From the NCBI GenBank assembly GCA_020073345.1, contig JAIQFI010000028.1, positions 1 to 64,000 of the forward strand: a stretch of 64,000 nucleotides of DNA, given 5' to 3'. Position numbers and translations under genes: made by a program. Under the pieces are notes generated by a model. That model was not told where the DNA came from and searched no databases. It saw only the letters and a list, made by a program, of their open reading frames with translations. Below, piece after piece: positions 53,005-61,082 of the stretch. The DNA comes from Terriglobia bacterium. Lineage in GTDB: Bacteria; Acidobacteriota; Terriglobia; Bryobacterales; Bryobacteraceae. The number at the start of each line of letters is the position of its first letter. Within the stretch, counting starts at the first letter, position 1.

Positions 53005-53747
53005 TCGTCCTGGCCTTGGGTTCGTTTTGTTGTGGGAGTTTGTGGGGCCAAGCCGGTCCTTACGTGCGCCAGGAAGTGGACCAGGCCGGCTCGGATCGCG
53101 GCAAGCGCGTATACACGCAGTTTTGCATCAATTGCCACGGCGCACTGGCGAAGGGCACCGAACAAGGGCCAGATCTAATTCGATCTCCCCTGGTGCTGCG
53201 CGACCGCTTGGGCGATCAGATCGGACCGGCTCTGAAAAAGCTGGCGAATCACAAGACCGATCTGACGCAGGCGCAAGTGGCGGACCTCACGCATTTCCTC
53301 AAAGACCAGATCGAGACGACGGCGAAGAATCGCAATCCGGAGCATCCGCCGAACGTGCTCACGGGCAATCGGGAAGCCGGCCGAGCCTATTTCAACGGCG
53401 CGGGGAAGTGCAACACTTGTCATTCCCCATCGGGCGATCTGGCGGGTGTCGGACGCAAGTACATGCCGGTCGACCTTCAGCAGCGTTTCCTGTTCCCGCG
53501 CCGCAGTAAGCCGATCCAAGTTACGGTGACGCCTTCGGGCGGGCAGCCCGTCACCGGAGCTCTGGAGCGCATCGACGATTTCAACGTTGCTGTGCGCGAC
53601 GCTTCGGGCGAGTACCGGACGTTTACACGCACTTCCGCGCTCAGAGTCGACATCAATGATCCTCTCGCGGCGCACAATCAGATGCTCGATGTTTACACTG
53701 ACCAGGACATGCACAACGTGGTCCGATATCTGGAGTCCTTGAAGTGA
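52992..53747 (+). CDS. Dihaem cytochrome c with C-terminal beta domain
   Basis: The 251-residue exported protein has two haem c motifs: FCINCHGALAKG (CxxCH, about residue 35) and KCNTCHSPSGDL (about residue 139). After the second haem is an unusual region of about 95 residues with beta character (IQVTVTPSGGQPVTGALERI, TRTSALRVDINDPL) and the closing DMHNVVRYLESLK. It probably accepts electrons from the PQQ dehydrogenase encoded next. GTG 53744 of the dehydrogenase overlaps its stop. The partial similarity of the tail to oxidoreductase-associated domains is weak. Confidence 0.88.
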   Translation: MRRVVVLALGSFCCGSLWGQAGPYVRQEVDQAGSDRGKRVYTQFCINCHGALAKGTEQGPDLIRSPLVLRDRLGDQIGPALKKLANHKTDLTQAQVADLTHFLKDQIETTAKNRNPEHPPNVLTGNREAGRAYFNGAGKCNTCHSPSGDLAGVGRKYMPVDLQQRFLFPRRSKPIQVTVTPSGGQPVTGALERIDDFNVAVRDASGEYRTFTRTSALRVDINDPLAAHNQMLDVYTDQDMHNVVRYLESLK

Positions 53748-55312
53748 GAACACTTGCATTCACGCTGTTCTCGATGACTCTTTTCGGGCAAGCGTCATTT
53801 CCAGAAGCGTGGCCCAGCTACAACGGCGACACCTCCGGCCGCCGCTACAGCACGCTATCGAAAATCAACCAGTCGAACATCGACAAGCTGTCGCTCGCCT
53901 GGGTCTATCGCGTGAATCCCGGCCGCGCTCCGCAGGCCGGCGGCGGGAATGTGAATACTACCATCAAGGGGACGCCGGTCGTCGTAGACGGCGTGCTCTA
54001 CACCACCATCCCCGATCACGTATTTGCCGTCGACGCGCGCACGGGCCGCGAGATCTGGCATTATGTGTGGCCGTCGAAGGGCGGCTGGCACATCGGCAAC
54101 CGCGGCGTGGCCGTGCTGCGCGAAACCGTGTACGTGGAAACGCCCGATTGCAACCTGGTCGCCCTGAACTCGAAAGACGGGAAGGAAAAGTGGCACACGC
54201 AGATCTGCGATCTGGAGCAGTTCTACTACGCCTCGGTCGCGCCGATTATCGTAAAAAATCACGTGATCACCGGCGTCAGCGGCGACGATCTGGATATTCC
54301 CGGTTACATCGAATCGCACGATCCGGACACTGGCACCCTTCAATGGCGCTGGTATGTGCATCCCGAACCAGGCACTCCTGAAGCAAAAACCTGGCCGAGT
54401 GTGGAGGCGATGTTGCACGGCGGCGGCATGACCTGGGTACCCAGCACTTACGATCCCGATCTGAATCTCCTGTACTTCGGCACTGGCAATCCACAGCCGG
54501 TGATCGCGGGACAAGGCCGCGAGGGATCGAATCTGTACACGGAATGCATCATCGCGCTGAATCCGGATACAGGGAAGCTCAAGTGGTATTTCCAGCCGTC
54601 GCCGCACGATACACACGATTGGGACGCGGTGCAGACACCGGTATTATTCGACGGCGAAATAAACGGGCAGCCGCGGAAACTATTAGCGCAGGCCAGCCGC
54701 AACGGATGGTTCTTCGTGCTCGACCGCGCCATGGGCCAGCACATTTTGAGCAGTGAATTCGTCAAGACCAACTGGACCTTGGGCGTCGATACCAAAGGCC
54801 AGCCGATTCCGAACCCGGCGAAGCAGCCCAAGCTCGACGGAGCGCTGGTCACGCCCAACCAGGGCGGCGCGATCAACTGGCCGTCCCCGAGTTTCAACCC
54901 GGAGACAGACCTGTTCTACGCCAATGCCGCGCGCGCCTGGAGCGTGTACTACCTTTACGATGACGACGATAAACCCGAAGGCTGGGGCGGCAACGATCGC
55001 AACGGCACTTCCGAGGCGATGCTGCAGGCGATCGACTACAAGACCGGAAAAGTTCGCTGGACCCACAAGTGGCCGGGCGCAGGCGGGGGCGTTCGGTCGG
55101 GGTTGCTGAGCACCGCAGGGAAGCTGCTGTTCGCCGGCGACCCTTCGGGGAACTTCGTCGCGCTTGATCCCGCGACGGGCGAATTGCTATGGCACGCTGC
55201 GCTGCATACCTCGTTGACCAACGGCCCGATCACGTATGAACTGGATGGCATTCAGTATCTGGTGGTCGGTGCAGGGGATACGCTGTACGGATTCGCCATG
55301 CGAACGCGTTAA
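53744..55312 (+). CDS. PQQ-dependent dehydrogenase (lanthanide-type motif)
   Basis: The 522-residue periplasmic propeller has the usual W-motif repeats (AWPSYNGDTSGRRYS; VPSTYDPDLNLLYFGTGNPQP; NPDTGKLKWYFQPSPHDTHD). The catalytic region HDTHDWDAVQ places Asp292, the probable base, two residues before Asp294. In XoxF and PedH an Asp at this second position coordinates a lanthanide; in calcium enzymes such as MxaF it is Ala. The sequence therefore predicts lanthanide dependence. It oxidises an alcohol or aldose and passes electrons to the cytochrome. The vicinal Cys pair of classical methanol dehydrogenase is not seen. GTG start, coupled. Confidence 0.88.
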   Translation: MRTLAFTLFSMTLFGQASFPEAWPSYNGDTSGRRYSTLSKINQSNIDKLSLAWVYRVNPGRAPQAGGGNVNTTIKGTPVVVDGVLYTTIPDHVFAVDARTGREIWHYVWPSKGGWHIGNRGVAVLRETVYVETPDCNLVALNSKDGKEKWHTQICDLEQFYYASVAPIIVKNHVITGVSGDDLDIPGYIESHDPDTGTLQWRWYVHPEPGTPEAKTWPSVEAMLHGGGMTWVPSTYDPDLNLLYFGTGNPQPVIAGQGREGSNLYTECIIALNPDTGKLKWYFQPSPHDTHDWDAVQTPVLFDGEINGQPRKLLAQASRNGWFFVLDRAMGQHILSSEFVKTNWTLGVDTKGQPIPNPAKQPKLDGALVTPNQGGAINWPSPSFNPETDLFYANAARAWSVYYLYDDDDKPEGWGGNDRNGTSEAMLQAIDYKTGKVRWTHKWPGAGGGVRSGLLSTAGKLLFAGDPSGNFVALDPATGELLWHAALHTSLTNGPITYELDGIQYLVVGAGDTLYGFAMRTR

Positions 55313-55314
55313 CC

Positions 55315-55653
55315 ATGAGGAAGTGGCTCTTCGTGGGCTTAGCACTGCTCGCGTTTTCGGGCTCAATAGCAGGGATCAGTCTCAACCTGGCTATTATTGC
55401 TAGCGAGACTCCCATGCGCCACGACCGATATCTCTGGACTACGCATGCGGCAGACGTGACCTGGTATGCTGCGCTTGGCGTTCAACTGATCGGCGCCTGG
55501 ATTACCTGGCGAGGGTTCCCCGTCCCGAATTCGAAGCAACTGAGATTGTCGCTATATGTAGCCGTGGTCATGGCATGTGACATCGGTTCATTCCTGATTT
55601 CGCTCTTGTCGTTAGATCACTGGACGTGGACTGTAGTTCGTTCCATGGATTGA
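55315..55653 (+). CDS. Small three-span membrane protein (112 aa)
   Basis: The 112-residue protein begins 2 bases after the dehydrogenase stop and has three hydrophobic segments: an N-terminal one (WLFVGLALLAFSGSIAGISL), a middle one (DVTWYAALGVQLIGAWITW) and a C-terminal one (LSLYVAVVMACDIGSFLISL). The location at the end of the operon suggests a link to the PQQ enzyme, for example membrane docking or electron transfer, but no cofactor site is visible. It has no family name that I can support. Confidence 0.6.
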   Translation: MRKWLFVGLALLAFSGSIAGISLNLAIIASETPMRHDRYLWTTHAADVTWYAALGVQLIGAWITWRGFPVPNSKQLRLSLYVAVVMACDIGSFLISLLSLDHWTWTVVRSMD

Positions 55654-55691
55654 GCGAGAGGACTAACCTTGGCCGTTTCGCCAGACTACAA

Positions 55692-56561
55692 TCAGCGCTC
55701 GACGACTCGGGATCCAGACCAACTCGCCCAGGCGGCAGGATCGTCCGAGATGTTCTTCTCGGTGATCTCCCGCAGCGCCTGATACACCCACTTTTTCGTG
55801 GTCGCATCGAGGTTCGGATCCTGGCTGAAGCGAACCAGTTCCGGTACGGCAAGTTTTCTTTGTTCGCGCGACAGCAATCCGGAATCCGCCAGATTGCAGG
55901 CGGCCCGCTCGCGCAGATCGTGCGAGGGATCGTCGTGAAACACGGTCAAGAAAAGAGGGATGGTGTTCTCGGTGCCGAGAAGCGCCAGCCCGTTGATGGC
56001 CGCGGCTCGCACGTTCGAATCGGGATCGCGGACCCACAGTTCCAGCGTGTCGAATACTCTCTGCCGCTCGACGCCGCGATTGCCCAGAATGCCCAGGTGA
56101 GAGGCGAAGAAATACTTCTTCTGCGGGTTGGCAGCCGCGGAGTCGATGATCTCCTGCACCGTTTCCGGAGTCTTGCGGAACCCTGCTTCGACGCGCCAGA
56201 TTTCGATGGCCGCGGCGCGAACGCGAAGATCGCTCGAGAAATAGGCTACGTCGGTCAGCTTGGTGAGCTCGGGCGTCGAATGAACCTGCCCGATCCACGC
56301 TTCAGCGCGCTTTTCGATCTCTTCGCCCGCGCCGGAATAGTGATTGATGGTCCGTTCCACCAGCCGCATCACCTGATCCTGCGGCGTCATGGCGTTGATT
56401 TCTTCGAGTTCGTGTTCGGAGAGGACCGCGGAGGATGCTGGTACAGGAACACCGGACAATTGCAGCAGGACCTCGAGCTTTGAAACCAGGCCCTGTCCCG
56501 CGAGAGCGAGCGTGCCTGTGAGCAGAATCGCGAGGCTCAACAGGAGCTTTCGGGAGGTCAT
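55692..56561 (-). CDS. Secreted HEAT-repeat protein
   Basis: The 289-residue exported protein (signal peptide ending LALAGQG) has helical pairs like HEAT repeats in its centre: SSDLRVRAAAIEIWRVEAG, DPDSNVRAAAINGLALLG, PLFLTVFHDDPSHDLRERAA and LDATTKKWVYQALREIT. Such repeats form a scaffold that binds other proteins or damaged complexes. It is downstream of the family B gene at 56640 on the same strand, about 78 bases in the transcription direction, so it may be a distal member of that operon. The exact partner is unknown. Confidence 0.75.
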   Translation of the reverse strand: MTSRKLLLSLAILLTGTLALAGQGLVSKLEVLLQLSGVPVPASSAVLSEHELEEINAMTPQDQVMRLVERTINHYSGAGEEIEKRAEAWIGQVHSTPELTKLTDVAYFSSDLRVRAAAIEIWRVEAGFRKTPETVQEIIDSAAANPQKKYFFASHLGILGNRGVERQRVFDTLELWVRDPDSNVRAAAINGLALLGTENTIPLFLTVFHDDPSHDLRERAACNLADSGLLSREQRKLAVPELVRFSQDPNLDATTKKWVYQALREITEKNISDDPAAWASWSGSRVVER

Positions 56562-56639
56562 GCTTTGAGCATGACAGGCTTGTGTCGGGGACGGAATAGG
56601 GCGTATTACTTAGCCGTCCGCGCAGCCGATGGTACTTTT

Positions 56640-57533
56640 TTACTGTTCGCCGCGGTACATGTGCTTCGCGTCGCGATTGTTTTCCTGGCACACGTATTCG
56701 TACATCTCGTCGTTGGGATTCCACGGAATCGCCCAGCCACCCGACCACTTGGCCGTATAGGCGCCTGGATCGTCAATGGTCGCGATGTAGCGCAGCGTGT
56801 CGTATTCGGGGCGCTCGAAGGTCTCTGTCAGCTTGAGGTATTCGGTGTGCGGAATGCCCTCCCGGCTAAGCCAGAAACGCTGATTGTAGTTGGTGGTTTC
56901 GACCACCAGCTTTTCGCCTTCCCAGTGACCGATCGAATAGCCATGGAAACTCGGATCGATGTCTTTCGGGCGCTCCCGGCCGTCCATGTAGATCACGCGC
57001 CAGGTGTGCGGACCGCCGACACCCATCACATAGATCCGCTCAAGCTCGGGGATATCGACGATTTCAAAGCCGTACGGAGTGTGATACAAGCGCGGACCGC
57101 CGGACGATTTGCAGCGGACATGCGGGTCGTCGGCGGTGTTGTTGGCTTGCCGCGATTCATACAACGCTCGCGCCCAATCCTGGAAAGGCACATCCGGGAT
57201 CTTGAGGTTGGTGGGAAGATTGACCTGGTTGTTGTCGAGGCCCCGCCCGACGTTGGTGGCGATGGTCGCGCCGGCGTTGCCGTTCCACACACCTTTTTCT
57301 CCCGGCAGCGGACCGAGCAATACATGCCCGTCGGGGCCATGAGGAGTCGGGCGGGAAGGCGGACGCTGCTTGCCCTTGCCTTTTCCCTTTCCGAACTGGC
57401 CCTGTTGGCCCGGATTCTGTCCCGGAGGCGGCGTCAAACCCTGGTTCTGCTGCCCAAAGGAGGGCACGGCAAATGAGAAAATCACCGCCGCGGTTGCGAC
57501 TGCGGCCAAGGCAACAATGTCACGATTTCGCAC
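56640..57533 (-). CDS. Secreted family B protein with Gly/Lys linker
   Basis: The 297-residue protein starts at GTG 57533 after a GGGAGGG site. After the signal peptide it has a QGQFGKGKGKGKQRPPS linker, similar to that in the gene at 12208, then DGHVLLGPLPGEKGVW, WARALYESRQ, CKSSGGPRLY (first conserved Cys), RVIYMDGRERPKDIDPSF, HWEGEKLVVETTNY, TETFERPEYDTLRYIATIDD and YEYVCQENNRDAKHMYR (second conserved Cys). The GHVxLGxxPGxKGxW opening is shared only with the fusion gene at 58013, so these two form one subgroup. The DUF6152 gene lies 46 bases upstream on the same strand. Confidence 0.82.
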   Translation of the reverse strand: MRNRDIVALAAVATAAVIFSFAVPSFGQQNQGLTPPPGQNPGQQGQFGKGKGKGKQRPPSRPTPHGPDGHVLLGPLPGEKGVWNGNAGATIATNVGRGLDNNQVNLPTNLKIPDVPFQDWARALYESRQANNTADDPHVRCKSSGGPRLYHTPYGFEIVDIPELERIYVMGVGGPHTWRVIYMDGRERPKDIDPSFHGYSIGHWEGEKLVVETTNYNQRFWLSREGIPHTEYLKLTETFERPEYDTLRYIATIDDPGAYTAKWSGGWAIPWNPNDEMYEYVCQENNRDAKHMYRGEQ

Positions 57534-57579
57534 TTCGACCCTCCCACTGCAATATCTCAAGGTATTCGACCGGCGAGCT

Positions 57580-57981
57580 CTACGGAATGGTGCCTTCGCT
57601 CGAAGCGCCGCCCAGTTTCTGTCCGGTGGTGGCCAGCGTCACAGAGCGCGCGTTGCCGTGCTTGCCGCCGTCCTTGGCCAGAGTTCCGCTGACGATGACC
57701 TCATCGCCTTCTTTCATGGTGTTCTTCTTCCAGCCGCCCCGTTCCAGGAGTCTGGGAGGACCCATCTCAAACGCCCAGTTGGCGGTTTTGCCGCTCTCAT
57801 CCTTCACGTCGATGTAGAAATAGACGTGCGGATTCATCCAGTCGACTTTGGTGATGACGCCCTTCAGTTCAATGGGCTTCTTGGCGTCATACTCGGCCGC
57901 GAAGGAGTGGTGCGCCAGCAGCGGGGCCGCCGCCAGAAGAACGCTGGTTACTCCTAGAATCGCAAATGCGCGCAGTCTCAT
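57580..57981 (-). CDS. DUF6152 family secreted protein (family A)
   Basis: The 133-residue protein has a signal peptide ending AAPLLA directly before HHSFAAEYDAKKPIEL, then TKVDWMNPHVYFYIDVKDES and GWKKNTMKEGDEVIVSGTLA, the standard DUF6152 pattern. ATG 57981 is preferred over ATG 57987, because AAGGAG is only 2 bases from the latter and 8 bases from the former. The predicted mature N-terminus is His-His. It is the second of the three A/B genes in the operon that begins at 59882 and lies between the fusion gene and the family B gene. Confidence 0.9.
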   Translation of the reverse strand: MRLRAFAILGVTSVLLAAAPLLAHHSFAAEYDAKKPIELKGVITKVDWMNPHVYFYIDVKDESGKTANWAFEMGPPRLLERGGWKKNTMKEGDEVIVSGTLAKDGGKHGNARSVTLATTGQKLGGASSEGTIP

Positions 57982-58012
57982 GGTCATAGCTCCTTAGGGT
58001 GTGCCTGAAGTC

Positions 58013-59161
58013 TTAAGGTGTAGAGGTTGTATGTTTACCGGATAAAGACTCGGTCTCGTGATTGCTCTCATCACAAAAATATTCTTCGACGTCGGCAGGA
58101 ACCCACGAAAGGTTAAAGCTGCCGGTCCAAGGCCGTGTGTAAGCCCCTGGATCGTTTACCGTTACTTCATATTTTAGCGTGTCGAAGTCGGGCCGGGTGA
58201 TGCGCTCGGTCAACGCCAGTTTCTCGGTATGAGGGAGACCGCCATTGGTGAACCAGAATCGCTCGGTGAACGCAGTAGTGTCGACCACCAGCGTGTCGCC
58301 CTCCCATTTCCCGGATGAATACCCGTAGTACGTGGGAGTTACTTCCTCCGGATCGGGGTTTTTGCGCCCGTCGAGGAAAATGAGGCGCCAATTGCGATTC
58401 CCGCCCGCGGACATGATAAAAATCCGCTGCCGATCGGGCTGTTCGAGGATCTGGACTCCATAACGATCCTGGAATTGGCGCGGCCCACCAGGCGGGAGGC
58501 AGTAAGCCATGGGATCGTCCTTCAGATTGTTGCGCTGGCGATACTCGTATAGCGCTTTCGCCCATGGTTGGAACGGGGCGATCTTACCGGCATCGGCGAT
58601 GTTGGCAAGCTGACCCTGATAATTCATGCGAATGTTGCCCGCGCTAGTCTCATACAATCCTGCAGGATTGGCATCGGCCCAAAAGCCCTTGCCACCCGGA
58701 ACTGCGCCCAAACGAACATGTCCGTTCGGCCAGTGAGGAGCCTCTTTCCCGGTGCGCGCGCCAGCGAGCTTGATGGCCGCGGGGTTCGCCGCGGCTATTT
58801 TCTTGCCGCTCGCCAGGGTCAGCGATTTGCCGCTGGCCTGCTTGCTCCCGTCGCGCGACAGGATCCCTTCCGCGGTCACGGTGTCGCCCACCTTAACGAC
58901 GTCGCGGTTCCAGCCATTGGCGCTGCGCTTCAGATCGAGCGTGCTGTCGTACTCGACGGCCCAATTGGTGAACTTGCCATTCGAATCGCGGACGTCGAGA
59001 TAGAGATAGACGTGGGGATTGGTCCAATCGAACTTGGTGACCGTTCCGCGCAAGGTGATGGGTTTCTTGTCGTCGTACTCGGCCGCGATGGAGTGGTGTG
59101 CCCACACCGGCGCGATCACACTCAAACCCAACATCAGATATCTGAACGCCCTGCGTCTCAT
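58013..59161 (-). CDS. DUF6152-family B fusion protein
   Basis: The 382-residue secreted protein joins the two families in one chain. Residues about 1-130 are DUF6152: signal peptide ending APVWA, HHSIAAEYDDKKPITL, TKFDWTNPHVYLYLDVRD and VVKVGDTVTAEGILSRDG. Residues about 145-382 are family B: GHVRLGAVPGGKGFWA, CLPPGGPRQF (first conserved Cys), RLIFLDGRKNP, KWEGDTLVVDTTAF, TERITRPDFDTLKYEVTV and EEYFCDESNHE (second conserved Cys). ATG 59161 overlaps the cytochrome stop by one base and follows GAGGAG; the adjoining GTG is a less likely start. Normal A and B genes follow it directly. Confidence 0.9.
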   Translation of the reverse strand: MRRRAFRYLMLGLSVIAPVWAHHSIAAEYDDKKPITLRGTVTKFDWTNPHVYLYLDVRDSNGKFTNWAVEYDSTLDLKRSANGWNRDVVKVGDTVTAEGILSRDGSKQASGKSLTLASGKKIAAANPAAIKLAGARTGKEAPHWPNGHVRLGAVPGGKGFWADANPAGLYETSAGNIRMNYQGQLANIADAGKIAPFQPWAKALYEYRQRNNLKDDPMAYCLPPGGPRQFQDRYGVQILEQPDRQRIFIMSAGGNRNWRLIFLDGRKNPDPEEVTPTYYGYSSGKWEGDTLVVDTTAFTERFWFTNGGLPHTEKLALTERITRPDFDTLKYEVTVNDPGAYTRPWTGSFNLSWVPADVEEYFCDESNHETESLSGKHTTSTP

Positions 59162-59466
59162 CACTTCTCCTCTACCGGCCCAAAATTCTTCTCGAGGTAA
59201 TCCAGGATCAATGAGAACTCCTCATCGGTCACCGGAGCGCCCTCGGAAACCATGCCTTTAATCACGTTCTCCCACTGGTTCCTGGTAAAAGCCTGACCTT
59301 TGAGTCTGGCCAATCCGTGGCAAAAACTGCAAATCTCCTCCACCAGTTTCCTGCCTGGACCGTCGGGAAGGCGAGTATTGTCGGCCGCAAGGACGTTGGC
59401 GGCAAACACCGCTGCCGCAGCCAGCAACAAAATCGTCGATAAGCGCACGGTGCTTGGTCGCAACAT
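59161..59466 (-). CDS. Small monohaem cytochrome c (101 aa)
   Basis: The 101-residue exported protein has a signal peptide ending VLAADN and a single haem c motif, CSFCHGLARLKG (CxxCH). It ends VTDEEFSLILDYLEKNFGP. No Met ligand is obvious: the first Met after the haem motif, in VIKGMVSEGAP, is plausible as the axial ligand. ATG 59466 starts inside a run before the signal peptide; longer starts are unlikely. It overlaps the fusion gene by one base and lies 8 bases downstream of the previous gene, so it is part of the A/B operon and suggests redox chemistry there. Confidence 0.85.
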   Translation of the reverse strand: MLRPSTVRLSTILLLAAAAVFAANVLAADNTRLPDGPGRKLVEEICSFCHGLARLKGQAFTRNQWENVIKGMVSEGAPVTDEEFSLILDYLEKNFGPVEEK

Positions 59467-59474
59467 CGGCAAGA

Positions 59475-59882
59475 CTAGTCCCGAGTGAGCTTGAAATCGC
59501 CCTTTTGGGCGCCCTGGGTCCAAGTACCGGTAATGGTGCGGTTATAAGAGCCAACGTTGTCCAGCTTCCCGTCGAAAACGGTGTGCGCGGGTTTGCCCGC
59601 AGCGTCTTTCAGATCGGCCTCGAAGTGCACCATCCACTTGCTCGGATCGAGAGTAGCCACTTTCAAAGGGATGGAGTTGGCGCCCGGATTGATCTTACCC
59701 TCCACGTTCTTGGAGTCCCAGTGCATCAGGAAGACGAACTGGGTCCGCTGGGTGGGAGAAGTACCATAGTCTCCGTGCCAGGATCCGGTAAGAGGGTGAC
59801 CTTCCTGGGCCATCAAGGCGATGGTGGAGCCTGCGAGCATACCAACCAGAATGCAGGCCAAAATAGCGGCGACTCGGCGCAT
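59475..59882 (-). CDS. Secreted small beta-rich protein, first gene of the A/B operon
   Basis: The roughly 135-residue exported protein (signal peptide ending ALMAQE; ATG 59882 after AAGGAG) has beta-strand sequence such as HPLTGSWHGDYG, TQFVFLMHWDSKNVEGKI, and YNRTITGTWTQGAQKGDFKLT. The GSW and GTW ends resemble lipocalin-like or DUF-type ligand-binding barrels. No enzyme motif is visible. It is encoded 8 bases before the cytochrome c gene and opens the five-gene transcription unit running down to 56640. Confidence 0.7.
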   Translation of the reverse strand: MRRVAAILACILVGMLAGSTIALMAQEGHPLTGSWHGDYGTSPTQRTQFVFLMHWDSKNVEGKINPGANSIPLKVATLDPSKWMVHFEADLKDAAGKPAHTVFDGKLDNVGSYNRTITGTWTQGAQKGDFKLTRD

Positions 59883-60025
59883 CTTCTTCTCCTTACACAC
59901 CTTACGGGTTCTCCTGCGGCACTTTACAGGTCAACATTTTCCGGCCAGCTTGTCAAGGCCGAATGACATACCCAGAAGCTAGACGCTATTTAGACGCCAG
60001 AATGTAACAGGTCACGCTCGCCAGA
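59883..60025. other. Intergenic region upstream of the A/B operon
   Basis: These 143 bases hold the promoter of the minus-strand operon that starts at 59882 and the end region of the cyclase gene. AAGGAG (just before ATG 59882) is a ribosome site. No hexamer pair stands out clearly. Confidence 0.5.
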
Positions 60026-61066
60026 TCAGAAAGTCGCGAGCGCGTTGAACGTGGTGGCGGTTCCTCCCGGAATCCGCGTGAACTGAACCGTGGTCATGAA
60101 TTCCCATCGCTTGCGGGCGGCGGCCTCGCGGGCGACATCCTCGAAATAGCCGTTGTCGACCAGGGGAACCCCCAGTACCGCGATCGCCAGCGTATGCACC
60201 GGACGGTTCGCCGCTTCGCCGGTCCCAACGACGCCGGAGGGCTGGACATCATTCACGCCGTCGCTGCCCAACAACGCGACGTCGCGCTGCTTGATCCAGG
60301 GCATCACGGTCGCATGCAGTCCGGCGGCCTCGCGGGCGGTGTTCCAGGCGCCAAGTTTAGCCCGACGCGCCCAGCGTCCGGTGCGGATAAAGAGCGCATC
60401 GCCGCTCGAGATCTTCACGCCCGCGTACTTTTCCCATGCTTCCAGGTCCGATACGTAGATGGGTGTTCCAGGCTCGAGATACGGCACGCCCTTGAGCAGA
60501 GGCAGGTCGACCAGGACGCCGCGCGTGACGACGCCCGGCCCCATGCGGTCGATGCCGTTCGCCTTGCAGCCCTTCTCGTCGAGATCCTGCGGGTGGCCGT
60601 TGAAGACCAGTTGCTTGCCGTCGCGAGGGAGGGCGTAGTGGCACAGGGCATCGAGATGCGAGTTGGTTCCGTCGTGGATGCCGAAACTGATGGCGTCGAG
60701 CGCGCCGCGGACGCGCCCGGTGTTCGGATCCCGCGAAACCATGGTGTGTTTGGTCTCGCCGAAATTGAAGTTGTCGGCGGCCTTGTCAAGATCGGCAAAG
60801 CGTGCGAGCGACACCGTGACACCATCCTTCACCAGGCGAGCGGCCTCGACCTGCTTCTTCGCCGTGACCAGGTTGAGTGCGCCGCGTTCATCATCTTTGC
60901 CCCAGCGGCCCCAGTTGGAGAGCTCGGTCTCCCAGCGATTGACCTGATCTATCGTGACGGAGGCGCGCTGGTCCTGCGCGTACGCAGGTGTAAAGATGGA
61001 ACGAATCCCGCCCAGCGCCACGATCGCAGCGACCCAAGCGATGGTAAGAGCGATTTTCCTGGTCAT
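60026..61066 (-). CDS. Cyclase/kynurenine formamidase-like family protein
   Basis: The 346-residue exported protein (signal peptide ending TPAYAQD) has the cyclase family metal motif FGIHDGTNSHLDALCHYA, a variant of the HxGTHxDxPxH motif, together with ALFIRTGRWAR and ALLGSDGVNDVQPSG. Family members include kynurenine formamidase and polyketide cyclases, which open or close amide or lactone rings with a metal ion. The periplasmic location and the operon with a binding protein and DUF1080 enzyme suggest a role in breaking down a plant or microbial compound. The substrate is not known. Confidence 0.85.
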   Translation of the reverse strand: MTRKIALTIAWVAAIVALGGIRSIFTPAYAQDQRASVTIDQVNRWETELSNWGRWGKDDERGALNLVTAKKQVEAARLVKDGVTVSLARFADLDKAADNFNFGETKHTMVSRDPNTGRVRGALDAISFGIHDGTNSHLDALCHYALPRDGKQLVFNGHPQDLDEKGCKANGIDRMGPGVVTRGVLVDLPLLKGVPYLEPGTPIYVSDLEAWEKYAGVKISSGDALFIRTGRWARRAKLGAWNTAREAAGLHATVMPWIKQRDVALLGSDGVNDVQPSGVVGTGEAANRPVHTLAIAVLGVPLVDNGYFEDVAREAAARKRWEFMTTVQFTRIPGGTATTFNALATF

Positions 61067-61082
61067 GATCGGTCTCCTTTTT

